64,000 nt of DNA, from assembly GCF_035621455.1 (NCBI RefSeq), contig NZ_CP141823.1, forward strand, positions 1,302,001 to 1,366,000, read 5' to 3'. The stretch is from Vibrio natriegens NBRC 15636 = ATCC 14048 = DSM 759 (GTDB lineage Bacteria; Pseudomonadota; Gammaproteobacteria; Enterobacterales; Vibrionaceae). Positions 45,634-54,020 of this stretch are shown one piece after another. The first letter of the stretch is position 1. Each line of letters starts with the position of its first letter. Below the pieces are notes generated by a model, which saw only the letters and a program-made list of their open reading frames with translations, did no database searches and was not told the DNA's origin. A program made the translations under genes and the position numbers.

Positions 45634-46005
45634 ATGACAAGAACAACCTCATTAGCAGTCGTTTTTTTATTGATGTGCGCATATTTTGGATATAACCGAT
45701 TTTATGTGTACCCAAAGCAGTTGGAATCTCAAGCCGAATCAATGCTACTTAAGATGGCAAATCGAGAAGAATGGCTGGATGCGTTCGAAGTGATGAATCG
45801 AGTTGATGCACACAAAGGTTACTTAGAGCTTGCAGCACAAATCAAATCTTCCGATGGCAATCGAGCCTATAGTGAAGGCTTTATCACCTACAGCGACCGC
45901 CAAGGCATGGTCTGTAAAGAAGTTGTGTTTGATTTTAAGATAGACTCTTTAAATAACTACACGATTTCTCAAATACGTGACTGCTCTATGGGCGAGTACT
46001 ATTAA
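45634..46005 (+). CDS. 123-aa membrane-anchored protein, unknown
   Basis: N-terminal hydrophobic stretch (residues 6-24, SLAVVFLLMCAYFGYNRF) serves as a single membrane anchor or uncleaved signal. The rest is periplasmic, with two cysteines (in MVCKEVV and IRDCSMG) that could pair. AAGAGG lies ten bases upstream of the ATG. It is alone between the formate dehydrogenase and the ABC export operon. No family recognised. Confidence 0.7.
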   Translation: MTRTTSLAVVFLLMCAYFGYNRFYVYPKQLESQAESMLLKMANREEWLDAFEVMNRVDAHKGYLELAAQIKSSDGNRAYSEGFITYSDRQGMVCKEVVFDFKIDSLNNYTISQIRDCSMGEYY

Positions 46006-46030
46006 ACGATATACAGTGCTTAGTACGCTG

Positions 46031-47131
46031 TTAATCGAGCGATTTCTTAAACCTGAGAGAAGCAACTACGAGACCGAGTATGGTAAATCCAACTAGCCAT
46101 AACGTATCTCGCCATAAATCGAATAAGTCCGCACCTCGTAGCACAATCCCTCTAATCATCCTCATGAAGTGGGTGGCGGGAAGCACTTCCGATATCCATT
46201 GTGCCGCCACTGGCATTCCTTCATAGGGGAACATAAAACCAGACAACAGAATGGATGGCAGCAGAATAAACACGGTCATCTGCATGGCTTGAAGCTGTGT
46301 TTTTGCGATGGTGGATATCATCAGGCCCAGGGTCAGACTCGCCGCGATAAAGAGCAATGTTCCAAACAGCATTTGACTGATGGCACCGTTGATGGGAACG
46401 CCAAAAATCCAATGGCCTAGACCTAAAATGATAAAGACTTGAATCAAGCCGACGAAGATATAAGGCACGATCTTCGCAATCATCAACTCAATTGAGTGGA
46501 TTGGTGTCGTGATGAGAAGTTCTAAGTTACCTCGTTCTCGCTCCCGAACAATAGCCGCACTGGTAAATAAGATCATCGTCATGGTGAGAATGACGCCGAG
46601 TAACCCCGGAACAATGTTTACCGCAGAACGGCGGCTAGGGTTGTAGTAAAGCGCAACCTCAAACGTTTTGGTCGGTCTAGATCGAATCTCGAAGTCAAAG
46701 TCTGTGAGAGGCATGGTTTGCAGCGACAATATCGCTGAGCTGATCATGGTATCTGAACCATCGACGATCCATTGGCCCAGTTCGCGCCCTTGCATCATGC
46801 GTTGCGTAAGGTCGCTCGGTAAAATCAGCACTGCTCGCACAAGCCCGTCCTGGATGGCTTGCTCTGCTTCTTGAGCAGTGGCATAGGTCTCTTTGATATC
46901 AACAACCTGAGTGACTTCCACAGACTGAGCAATGATACGCCCGGCCGTACTGCCACTTTGATCGACGACACCAACCGGAATATTGCGAATATCCGTATTG
47001 ATTGCGAACCCGAACAACAGTAACTGAATAAGCGGGATCATCACGACCATGCCAAAGGTGATCCTATCTCGGGAAAGTTGACGAATTTCCTTGATCATCA
47101 CGGCTTTCATTCGGGCTATTGGCTTGATCAT
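46031..47131 (-). CDS. ABC-2 type export permease (YbhS/YbhR or YhhJ family)
   Basis: 366 aa from the ATG at 47131 (MIKPIARMKAVMIKEIRQLS), which overlaps the ATPase stop by four bases (ATGA); the longer frame to 47233 runs inside the ATPase gene. One N-terminal helix, a large periplasmic domain (about 45-165), then five helices, with the conserved REREQ-like RERERGNLELLITTPI motif. It is the membrane half of a drug or metabolite exporter. Only one permease is encoded, so a homodimer is expected. Confidence 0.88.
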   Translation of the reverse strand: MIKPIARMKAVMIKEIRQLSRDRITFGMVVMIPLIQLLLFGFAINTDIRNIPVGVVDQSGSTAGRIIAQSVEVTQVVDIKETYATAQEAEQAIQDGLVRAVLILPSDLTQRMMQGRELGQWIVDGSDTMISSAILSLQTMPLTDFDFEIRSRPTKTFEVALYYNPSRRSAVNIVPGLLGVILTMTMILFTSAAIVRERERGNLELLITTPIHSIELMIAKIVPYIFVGLIQVFIILGLGHWIFGVPINGAISQMLFGTLLFIAASLTLGLMISTIAKTQLQAMQMTVFILLPSILLSGFMFPYEGMPVAAQWISEVLPATHFMRMIRGIVLRGADLFDLWRDTLWLVGFTILGLVVASLRFKKSLD

Positions 47132-48054
47132 TGGCGGCCTCTCCCTGTTACAGTGACGAAGACATCTTCCAGACTTGGTCGTGCATGATTCATTTCGGCA
47201 TGTTCTAATTCCGGAAAAGTCTGTTTGAGCCAATTTATTGGATGCTCAACATGCTGGTGGATCAGAATGCGCAAACGAACCCCCAATTGAGCGGCAGAAC
47301 GAACCTCATCACGTTGAAGGAGTTTTTCTTTTAATTCACGCAGTTTGTCTGATTTGACTTCAATAATGTTCACGCCCATATTTTCCATCAACTGTTCCGG
47401 CTCGCCATCGGCACGAATTTCACCTGACTCCATAATAGCGAGGCGATGACAACGTTCGGCTTCGTCCATGTAATGCGTGGTTACTAAAATGGTGGTGCCT
47501 TGGTCGCATAAATCAAACAACTGCTCCCAAAACTCACGTCGGTTTTCAGGGTCGACGGCGGAGGTAGGCTCATCAAGAAACAGAAGTTCGGGGTTATGCA
47601 TTGTTGCAGCAGCAAGAGAAAGACGCTGTTTTTGCCCGCCACTCATGCCGCTGACTCGTTGCTTTCGTAGCTGATCTAACCCATAGGTTCTCAATTGTTC
47701 TTCAATCCGGGTTTTAAGCGCTTTGCTACCCAGACCAAAAATTTGGCCAATAAATTCGAGGTTTTCTTGAACCGAGAGATCGTCATAAAGCGAAAATTTC
47801 TGAGTCATGTAGCCGATCTTGAGCCGCAGCATTTCGGACTGCCTAGGAATCTCCAGCCCAAGAACATCGACGTTGCCTTCCGTAGGGCTGAGCAAACCTG
47901 TCAGTACACGAATAGTCGTCGACTTACCGCAGCCATTCGGACCTAAAAAGCCGTAGATAGAGCCTTTGGGAACATTCAGTGTGATGTCGTTGATCGCCGT
48001 GAAATTACCGAATTTCTTGACGACATTCTTAGCCTGAATGGCGTATTCCGTCAT
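47128..48054 (-). CDS. ABC exporter ATPase
   Basis: 308 aa with Walker A GPNGCGKST (about 39-47), Q-loop in GYMTQKFSLYDDLS, signature SGGQKQRLSLA, Walker B LLFLDEPT and H-loop TTHYMDEA. The C-terminal 80 residues (DUF4162-like, ending SLEDVFVTVTG) are typical of ABC-2 exporters. Single nucleotide-binding domain, whereas E. coli YbhF has two in tandem. Overlaps the permease gene by four bases and follows the adaptor gene by four, so the three form one operon. Confidence 0.92.
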   Translation of the reverse strand: MTEYAIQAKNVVKKFGNFTAINDITLNVPKGSIYGFLGPNGCGKSTTIRVLTGLLSPTEGNVDVLGLEIPRQSEMLRLKIGYMTQKFSLYDDLSVQENLEFIGQIFGLGSKALKTRIEEQLRTYGLDQLRKQRVSGMSGGQKQRLSLAAATMHNPELLFLDEPTSAVDPENRREFWEQLFDLCDQGTTILVTTHYMDEAERCHRLAIMESGEIRADGEPEQLMENMGVNIIEVKSDKLRELKEKLLQRDEVRSAAQLGVRLRILIHQHVEHPINWLKQTFPELEHAEMNHARPSLEDVFVTVTGRGRQ

Positions 48055-48058
48055 CGCG

Positions 48059-49006
48059 TTACTCCACTAGGTCAACTTGAGCTGGTACACCAGATGGCAG
48101 CGATTTTGCCGACTCAGGTAAATCGACTTCAGCCAGGTACATCAAACGCGAACGTTCTTCTTCTGTGAGCGCGAAATAAGGTGTAAATGACGGTTCAGTG
48201 GCTACCCAGCGTACGGTTCCCTGTAAAGGACTAGCCAGCCCATCCACGTTAACCGTAACGGTTTTCCCAGGGACAAAGTTAAGACGGAATTTAGCAGGAA
48301 CGTAAACTCGGGCGTAGGGGACCCTGCTCGCTTGTATTACCGCAACGATACCATTCACAGGCACTCGCTCCCCAAGATTGTAGGGTAAGTTATCCAACGT
48401 TCCATCACGCGTGGCGGTAATAGTCAGTTCTGCCAGTTTCTGTTCTTGCAGCGCAACATCTGCTTTCGCTGCCATCAATTCCGCTTTAGCCTGATCAATA
48501 TCTTCAGGTCGAGAACCGGCAGTGAGTTTGCTGAACTCTTCTTTGGCGGAGTTCAACTCAGCACGAGCAGAATCTCTTGCCGCCAGTGCAGAGTCTTTCT
48601 CTGATTGGCTAATAAGCTTCTTGCGTACCAGTTCGACTGTGCGCTGGTAGCTTTTCTGAGCTTCTGTGAGTTGCGCTTCGGCTCTTGCGACTTTTGCCGA
48701 GGCTGCAGCGATGTCTTCAGGACGCTCACCGTTAGTTAACTTCAAGAGATAAGCTTCGGCTTTGGCTTGCTCGGCTACTGTATGAGCGAGCACCGCTTGT
48801 TGGTTCTTGGTATCCAGTTGCACGAGGACTTCACCTTCACTGACTTGGCTGCCTTCCTTAACAGGTAGGGCGCGAATTATCTCATTTGAGGTTGCGGTGA
48901 AGGTTACGCGGTCACGTTCTAGTGTTCCAAGTGCCTGATGTGTGTTGTCTTTTGAACATGCAGTCAGTAGAGCAATAATTAAGGTGCCAAAGATAATTCG
49001 CTTCAT
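48059..49006 (-). CDS. HlyD/YbhG-type periplasmic adaptor lipoprotein
   Basis: 315 aa from the ATG at 49006 (MKRIIFGTLIIALLTACSKD). L-T-A-C-S is a lipobox, so Cys17 should be lipidated. A barrel-sandwich core (VQLDTKNQQAVLAHTVAEQAK) flanks a long coiled coil with two internal repeats, NGERPEDIAAASAKVARAEA and AGSRPEDIDQAKAELMAA. It links the ABC permease to an outer-membrane channel (not encoded here) to export a substrate out of the cell. First gene of the adaptor-ATPase-permease operon. Confidence 0.88.
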   Translation of the reverse strand: MKRIIFGTLIIALLTACSKDNTHQALGTLERDRVTFTATSNEIIRALPVKEGSQVSEGEVLVQLDTKNQQAVLAHTVAEQAKAEAYLLKLTNGERPEDIAAASAKVARAEAQLTEAQKSYQRTVELVRKKLISQSEKDSALAARDSARAELNSAKEEFSKLTAGSRPEDIDQAKAELMAAKADVALQEQKLAELTITATRDGTLDNLPYNLGERVPVNGIVAVIQASRVPYARVYVPAKFRLNFVPGKTVTVNVDGLASPLQGTVRWVATEPSFTPYFALTEEERSRLMYLAEVDLPESAKSLPSGVPAQVDLVE

Positions 49007-49290
49007 GGTGCGGTGCTTCCCTGAAAGATGTTTAGACAACTACTCTTGATAGCCTGAAATTACTGGATACATTTCAGCAGTGAACGAGCTTTACTACAGC
49101 TTAGCATGGAATGGAGAAACTATTCTTTTAAAATTTAGAGGCTTAGGTTCGCAACTGAAATGCCAAGAGGTCAGTGTGCAGAATCGAGAGCATGATCGAG
49201 TTTTGTACTTCTTTATGATGTATCCGCAGGTGCGGTTAGTGAGTAAGCCAGCAATTAATCGGCTGTCGATATAACGTCTTTTGAGAACAA

Positions 49291-49310
49291 AGCCCAACCG
49301 CGGCTGGGCT
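49291..49310 (-). terminator. Terminator of the phzF-like gene
   Basis: AGCCCA / TGGGCT with an inner CCGCGG palindrome; the minus strand continues TTTGTT. It lies 28 bases after the phzF-like stop. The rest of the 331-bp gap (49007-49337) shows no gene. Confidence 0.6.
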
Positions 49311-49337
49311 GTAATTAGATTGTTTATTGTCGTTACG

Positions 49338-50129
49338 TTAAACGAAAATTTTTCCTTTCAGGTAAAGCACACCATCACCGGAAACTTCAACGCTGTTATC
49401 GTTTACTTGGCAGTGCAATACGCCACCTCGAGCCGAGGCTTGATAGGCAACAAGTGAGGTCTTGCCAAGCTCCTCTGCCCAAAATGGCGCGAGTCCTGCG
49501 TGTATAGAACCCGTTACCGGATCTTCGTCACCACCGTTAGCAGGCCAAAAGTAGCGCGAAACAAAGTCATAATCAGTGCCTTTGGCGGTAACGACGACGT
49601 CATAAGGAGCAAGTTGTTTAAGCTGCTCAGATTGATATTGAACGTCCAGCACTTCTTGTTGGTTTTCCAATATGACAAAGTACGCTTGCGGGCTTAATAG
49701 CACTCGGTCTACTTTGCAATTCAGTCCTTCTATCAGTTGTGTAGGAATAGTGCTGACTGGTTCAGGTGGTCGGGCAGGGAAGGTCATTTCGATCTTGCCC
49801 AAAGCATTTTTCACGACACTGAGTTTACCAACTTTTAGCGTGTGAAATTCGATAGTACCGTCGACATTGAGTTGGTCGAATAAAACCATGGCTGAAGCAA
49901 GTGTTGCGTGGCCACAAAAGTCAATTTCTGTCAGTGGCGAGAACCAGCGGATTTCATATTGATTCTCGTTAATCTGTTTGAGAAATGCGGTCTCAGAGAG
50001 GTTATTCTCTGCTGCGATACTTTGCATGAGCTCAGGTGCTAACCATTCAGTAACAGGGACGACAGCGGCAGAGTTGCCTTTAAATTGTGCATCTGTAAAT
50101 GCGTCTACAACATAAATATCTAATTCCAT
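49338..50129 (-). CDS. PhzF-family isomerase/epimerase
   Basis: 263 aa with the two-domain diaminopimelate-epimerase-like fold. N-terminal block LDIYVVDAFTDAQFKGNSAAV, active-site glutamate Glu46 in NNLSETAFL, ligand-binding EIDFCGHATLASA and C-terminal GGDEDPVTGSIHAGLAPFW. The family isomerises small carboxylates (PhzF acts on DHHA in phenazine synthesis), but most members, as here, are stand-alone with unknown substrate; no phenazine genes are near. AAAGGGAAAA precedes the ATG. Confidence 0.88.
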   Translation of the reverse strand: MELDIYVVDAFTDAQFKGNSAAVVPVTEWLAPELMQSIAAENNLSETAFLKQINENQYEIRWFSPLTEIDFCGHATLASAMVLFDQLNVDGTIEFHTLKVGKLSVVKNALGKIEMTFPARPPEPVSTIPTQLIEGLNCKVDRVLLSPQAYFVILENQQEVLDVQYQSEQLKQLAPYDVVVTAKGTDYDFVSRYFWPANGGDEDPVTGSIHAGLAPFWAEELGKTSLVAYQASARGGVLHCQVNDNSVEVSGDGVLYLKGKIFV

Positions 50130-50181
50130 TTATTTTCCCTTTTTCCACGAGCTCAAACGAAGTTTCATACTCACTATACTG

Positions 50182-50209
50182 AAACGCCTTCCGAAAAGGG
50201 AAGGCGTTT
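50182..50209 (-). terminator. Terminator of the arsenic operon
   Basis: 11-bp inverted repeat AAACGCCTTCC / GGAAGGCGTTT with a 6-base loop, 28 bases downstream of the acr3 stop. Confidence 0.8.
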
Positions 50210-50236
50210 TGAAGGATATCAGTTTAAATTTTCTAA

Positions 50237-51292
50237 TTAGCTTGTGTATTTGGCTTTCATTCGGAGTGCGACGTTAACTAACGCGATTAACACCGGCACC
50301 TCAATCAGTGGGCCAATCACACCAGCGAACGCTTGGTCGGAATTTAAACCAAATACCGCAATAGAAACCGCGATAGCGAGTTCGAAGTTGTTACCAGTCG
50401 CTGTATAAGCAATAGAAGCATTTTTGTCGTATGGAAGACCGATTTTTTTACCGATAAAGAAGCTAACAAAAAACATCAATACGAAGTAAATAGCCAGTGG
50501 AATTGCGACTCGGAATACATCCATAGGAAGCTCTAAAATCATTTCACCTTTTAAGCTGAACATCAAAACAATGGTTGCAAGCAGAGCGACTAACGTGATC
50601 GGTGAAATTCGCGGGATGAACTTGTCTTTGTACCATTGCTCCCCCTTAGCTGCGACCAGCCACTTACGGCTGAGAAAGCCAGCGAGAAAAGGGATGCCAA
50701 GGTAAATCAGAACGCTTTCAGCAATATCTCCCATAGAGATATCAACGATGAAACCTTCATAGCCAAAATAGGGCGGCAGTACCGTAATAAACAGCCATGC
50801 CATCACGCTGTAAGTCAGAATTTGAAAAGCACTGTTCAAAGCGACCAACGCGGCCCCATACTCTTTGTTACCGCCGCCGATGTCGTTCCACACCAGAACC
50901 ATCGCGATGCAACGAGCAAGACCGATCAGGATTATCCCAACCATATAGCCTGGATGATCGCCAAGGAATGTCAGCGCAAGAATGAACATCAGAATCGGAC
51001 CAACAATCCAGTTCATTATTAATGAAAGTGTGATGGCTTTTTTGTCTCTCGTCACCGTTCCCAGCAAGCCGTAGTCAACTTTCGCCAGTGGCGGGTACAT
51101 CATCAGGATCAAGCCAATAGCCAGTGGTATGTTGGTACTGCCGACTGACATGGCTTCGTTCCATTGTGCTACTTGAGGGAAAACGGCACCGATAGCGACA
51201 CCAATTGCCATTGCGACGAAGATCCATACTGTGAGGTATCGATCCAGAAAACTCATTTTATTACTGGCACTACTTAAAACTTCAGTGGTCAT
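50237..51292 (-). CDS. acr3: ACR3 arsenite efflux permease
   Basis: 351 aa with ten membrane helices. The ACR3 hallmarks are both present: the conserved Cys in GLARCIAMVLVWND and the Glu in TATGNNFELAIAVS, the two residues essential for As(III) transport in characterised members. It extrudes arsenite (and perhaps antimonite) with the proton gradient. GAGGAAGA precedes the ATG. It follows the ArsR gene by 77 bases, in which a 6-bp inverted repeat resembles the one ahead of arsR. No arsenate reductase is in the window. Confidence 0.94.
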   Translation of the reverse strand: MTTEVLSSASNKMSFLDRYLTVWIFVAMAIGVAIGAVFPQVAQWNEAMSVGSTNIPLAIGLILMMYPPLAKVDYGLLGTVTRDKKAITLSLIMNWIVGPILMFILALTFLGDHPGYMVGIILIGLARCIAMVLVWNDIGGGNKEYGAALVALNSAFQILTYSVMAWLFITVLPPYFGYEGFIVDISMGDIAESVLIYLGIPFLAGFLSRKWLVAAKGEQWYKDKFIPRISPITLVALLATIVLMFSLKGEMILELPMDVFRVAIPLAIYFVLMFFVSFFIGKKIGLPYDKNASIAYTATGNNFELAIAVSIAVFGLNSDQAFAGVIGPLIEVPVLIALVNVALRMKAKYTS

Positions 51293-51308
51293 CGTGTCTT
51301 CCTCGTAT

Positions 51309-51324
51309 ATCGTCGAAAGACGAT
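51309..51324. promoter_or_regulatory. ArsR operator ahead of acr3
   Basis: ATCGTC-GAAA-GACGAT, a perfect 6-bp inverted repeat 17 bases before the acr3 start. It shares A-T-C-G-T-C-G-A-A with the site upstream of arsR. Confidence 0.6.
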
Positions 51325-51369
51325 TATTGAGTTTGCGCTTACTCGTCTTAACGTGTAAGGCGGAATCAG

Positions 51370-51711
51370 TTAGTTGAAAAGGTTTGAGAATTCAGTGCTG
51401 AAACTATTCAGTGTTTCTCGCTGAATACGGTAGCAAACTTTTGGTGGATTAGGCTCGGCAGTAATAAAGCCTGCCTGTTTTAGAATTCGTAAGTGCTCAG
51501 AAACGGTGGATTGCGCCAGGCCCAGTTCAGAGACTAAATCACTATTCAAGCAGTTGTCCATTGTGTCTAACTTATGGAGGATATGCAGGATACGTATACG
51601 TGCAGGGTGTGACAAAGCTTTTGCCTGTGCAGCCAAGGTTTTTTCTTTGTTCAGTTGTTGCTCAGTCGTTTCAAAAGAAACCTGGCAGGTATTATCGCAT
51701 TTATCACTCAT
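51370..51711 (-). CDS. arsR: ArsR/SmtB-family repressor
   Basis: 113 aa from the ATG at 51711 (MSDKCDNTCQVSF); the 40 residues in front of it in the longest frame are non-coding-like. Winged helix spans about 30-100 with recognition helix GLAQSTVSEHLRILKQAGFI. Cysteines at 5 and 9 and two further on (DNCLNSDL and KVCYRI) could bind As(III), but the classic C-V-C helix motif is absent. It would repress itself and acr3 through ATCGTCGAA-type operators. Confidence 0.85.
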   Translation of the reverse strand: MSDKCDNTCQVSFETTEQQLNKEKTLAAQAKALSHPARIRILHILHKLDTMDNCLNSDLVSELGLAQSTVSEHLRILKQAGFITAEPNPPKVCYRIQRETLNSFSTEFSNLFN

Positions 51712-51727
51712 CTGTCGGTCTTTATAG

Positions 51728-51749
51728 TTAATCGTCGAATTGCGATTAA
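51728..51749. promoter_or_regulatory. ArsR operator ahead of arsR
   Basis: TTAATCG / CGATTAA, a perfect 7-bp inverted repeat with an 8-base centre, TCGAATTG, 17 bases before the arsR start. It overlaps ATCGTCGAA, shared with the acr3 site. Confidence 0.6.
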
Positions 51750-51811
51750 GTGTACGTGCTACGAGTGGGTTGTGCAAGTTGATCCTGAGGATAGCAAGTA
51801 TGGAGAGAAAG

Positions 51812-51861
51812 AAAGCAGAACCTAAAGACATTGGGGGTATCAGGAGCTAAGGTTCTGCTTT
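51812..51861 (-). terminator. Large hairpin ending the transcript of the 40-aa gene
   Basis: Perfect 12-bp inverted repeat AAAGCAGAACCT / AGGTTCTGCTTT with a 26-base loop. On the minus strand it is followed by CTTTCTCTCC. It begins 13 bases past the stop of the small gene at 51874. Confidence 0.6.
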
Positions 51862-51873
51862 GCAAAGGGGGAA

Positions 51874-51996
51874 TTATGACCAGTGGAACATCTCATTGAG
51901 GTGGACCAGAGCCATCACTTCTAGTTTGCTGTGCGACTGAATGAGGCGTTTTTGGAAAAAGTTCGCCATCGGTGCTTTATCTGGTTTTGACATCAT
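51874..51996 (-). CDS. 40-aa peptide divergent from sgrR; candidate SgrT-like peptide
   Basis: A short gene below the usual length cut-off. AAGGAG lies seven bases before the first ATG, as good a ribosome site as any in the window. It begins MMSKPDKAPMANFFQKRLIQ and ends ALVHLNEMFHWS, a basic then amphipathic peptide with aromatic residues. It has its own hairpin (51812-51861) and is transcribed away from sgrR, starting 243 bases from it. In enterics the transcript divergent from sgrR is SgrS, which encodes the 43-aa glucose-transport inhibitor SgrT. Position and size match; I cannot show sequence homology, so the function is inferred. Confidence 0.7.
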   Translation of the reverse strand: MMSKPDKAPMANFFQKRLIQSHSKLEVMALVHLNEMFHWS

Positions 51997-52238
51997 ATTT
52001 ATTTCTCCTTCTCGTGCTGACAAATTCAGTATGTTGAGAAAAGGGGATTAATAAAACAGAGTGAATTTATTATTTTTGTTCCTGTTAAGGCTAAAATTAA
52101 GCGGATGTTGGGCTTTTTGGCACGAGAAAAGGCGGAAAAGAGGAACTCATTTGTTCGAGATTTTCTTATTTTGTTTCTCCTAACTTCAGTAAAATACTCC
52201 ATTCCCAAAAGCCTCATCAAAAGATAAGGAAAAGCTCC

Positions 52239-53996
52239 GTGTCTGATCTGAATTTGTTTCGTTACTATCAACGTTTAATGCCGTTTGAAGTTGGTAAGGA
52301 AACGAAAACCACGCTCCATGAGATTGCTGAGTTATTGTTTGTGTCGCCTCGTCATGCGCGAAGCCTGTTGGCTCAAATGCAGCAGCATGAATGGTTGAGC
52401 TGGCAGCCTAAAGCAGGCCGAAATCATCGTTCTACCTTATTAATGAATGTTGAGCTGAGTGCATTGAAGGAAACGCTCGCACGAGAGCGAATTAAGTCAG
52501 GAAAATACGAAAAAGCGCTCTCCATATTAGATGAAGACGAAGCGGCTTTTGGGCGATTACTGAAAACGACTTCTGGTGCCTCACTTCAAGAAGGCCAACT
52601 CAATATACAGCTAACCTATAAGCGGACGTTTGAACGTGTGGTGCCGCATCAACTTCAGAGAAGCAGTGAACGATTTTTGCTGCGACAAATATACTGTTGC
52701 TTAGTTGCTAGCGACAATGATGGCCAGGTTAAAGCGGAACTGGCACATCATTGGCGATATGACGAGGCCAAGTACGAGTGGACGTTCTATCTTCGTCCCG
52801 GACTGACTTTCCATAATGGTAGCCCCATTGATGCAGATACGGTTGTAAGCCTGTTTAATAAGTTAAAGCTTCTCGATTACTACGAAAAAGATTTAGCCCA
52901 TGTCGAAACGATAACTGCCCCGAATCCGCTCAAGGTGATTTTTACTTTGAACACGCCTGATTTGGGTTTTGCGGGACTGATTTCCGGGGTGAAATATGGC
53001 ATCCAGCCTGCGAGTCAGGTCAATGAGGCAAATAATCGACTCGTTGTTGGGAGTGGTCCTTTTTCGGTGATCGAACATAATGAAAACCGTTTAAAGCTAC
53101 AGGCGTTTGAAGGCTACTATTCTTGTCGAGTGCTGACCGACCAAGTGACCATATGGATTGTCGATGACGAAAAGATGGAAAATCCCTCTTTATCTTCAAA
53201 CTCGGAACTGGTTGAGGCTAATACGGATGATGGCGCGTGTCTTCACTATATGTCGATGAGTGATGCACAGACATACGCCGCAAATAAAAGAAGCCGAATT
53301 GAAGACGGCTGTTTGTTTGCTTTGTTTAACCACCGGGCGAAGCATGCGTTGTCTTTGGCACAACGTCGTTATATCGCCGAATTGATTCAACCCAAGTATT
53401 TGGTTGAAATCATGAAAAGTGAAAATATCGTGTTCGGTAGCATTCCGGCTTTCAATTTATTGCCAACCTGGAGACCGGTTCTCCGTCCGTTTGGTGAAGA
53501 AACCAAGCTACCCAAACACATCAGTATTGCTGGTTATAACTATACGGCTTTGCGGCGGTGCGCTCGTGCTATCTCACGCCAATTAGAAAGTACGGGTTGT
53601 AAAGTAGAGACCGTGATGTACTCATATCGAGAGTTGAGTGAGCGAGCACGCAATGGCACGCTGAATGAAACACTCGTGGTGACTAATATCAATTTGGATG
53701 ACAATCGGCATGCATCGGCTTTCAGCAATTTTTATACACACACCGTTTTGCATAATACCTTGAATCAGGAAAATGCAGTGTGGCTGGATGAGCAACTTGA
53801 ACGACTTCGGGCAAATACTCAGCTCGAAGACTATTTGGAAGCGCTAGAACCGATTGCTTCAACGCTGGTCAGTGAATACTGGATTGCACCCATGTTTCAT
53901 CACACCCAAACGCTACGTTTTCAGGGGGTACTCGAAGACGTAGCACTGACTAACTGGGGCTGGCCAGACATACGTTCAGTGTGGTCAGCGGATTAG
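52239..53996 (+). CDS. sgrR: SgrR-family sugar-phosphate stress regulator
   Basis: 585 aa from a GTG at 52239, with AAGGAAAAG eight bases upstream. Residues about 1-115 form the winged helix (TTLHEIAELLFVSPRHARSLLAQM). Residues about 160-585 are an SBP_bac_5-type solute-binding fold (YEWTFYLRPGLTFHNGSPIDADTVV), here cytoplasmic and acting as a ligand sensor. E. coli SgrR has the same layout at 551 aa and activates sgrS when glucose-6-phosphate accumulates. The divergent small gene at 51874 is the likely target. Alternative: a related SgrR-like regulator of another sugar transporter. Confidence 0.85.
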   Translation: MSDLNLFRYYQRLMPFEVGKETKTTLHEIAELLFVSPRHARSLLAQMQQHEWLSWQPKAGRNHRSTLLMNVELSALKETLARERIKSGKYEKALSILDEDEAAFGRLLKTTSGASLQEGQLNIQLTYKRTFERVVPHQLQRSSERFLLRQIYCCLVASDNDGQVKAELAHHWRYDEAKYEWTFYLRPGLTFHNGSPIDADTVVSLFNKLKLLDYYEKDLAHVETITAPNPLKVIFTLNTPDLGFAGLISGVKYGIQPASQVNEANNRLVVGSGPFSVIEHNENRLKLQAFEGYYSCRVLTDQVTIWIVDDEKMENPSLSSNSELVEANTDDGACLHYMSMSDAQTYAANKRSRIEDGCLFALFNHRAKHALSLAQRRYIAELIQPKYLVEIMKSENIVFGSIPAFNLLPTWRPVLRPFGEETKLPKHISIAGYNYTALRRCARAISRQLESTGCKVETVMYSYRELSERARNGTLNETLVVTNINLDDNRHASAFSNFYTHTVLHNTLNQENAVWLDEQLERLRANTQLEDYLEALEPIASTLVSEYWIAPMFHHTQTLRFQGVLEDVALTNWGWPDIRSVWSAD

Positions 53997-54020
53997 CATT
54001 AGCTCGAGATCGTATATGCG

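Noticed and set aside
49080..49297. Overlapping 64- and 67-codon frames in the gap after the adaptor gene
   Set aside because: They are on opposite strands in the same DNA, with no ribosome sites or recognisable motifs.
52026..52271. 81-codon minus-strand frame overlapping the start of sgrR
   Set aside because: It covers the sgrR ribosome site and start, has no ribosome site of its own, and is positioned where the small gene's promoter should be.
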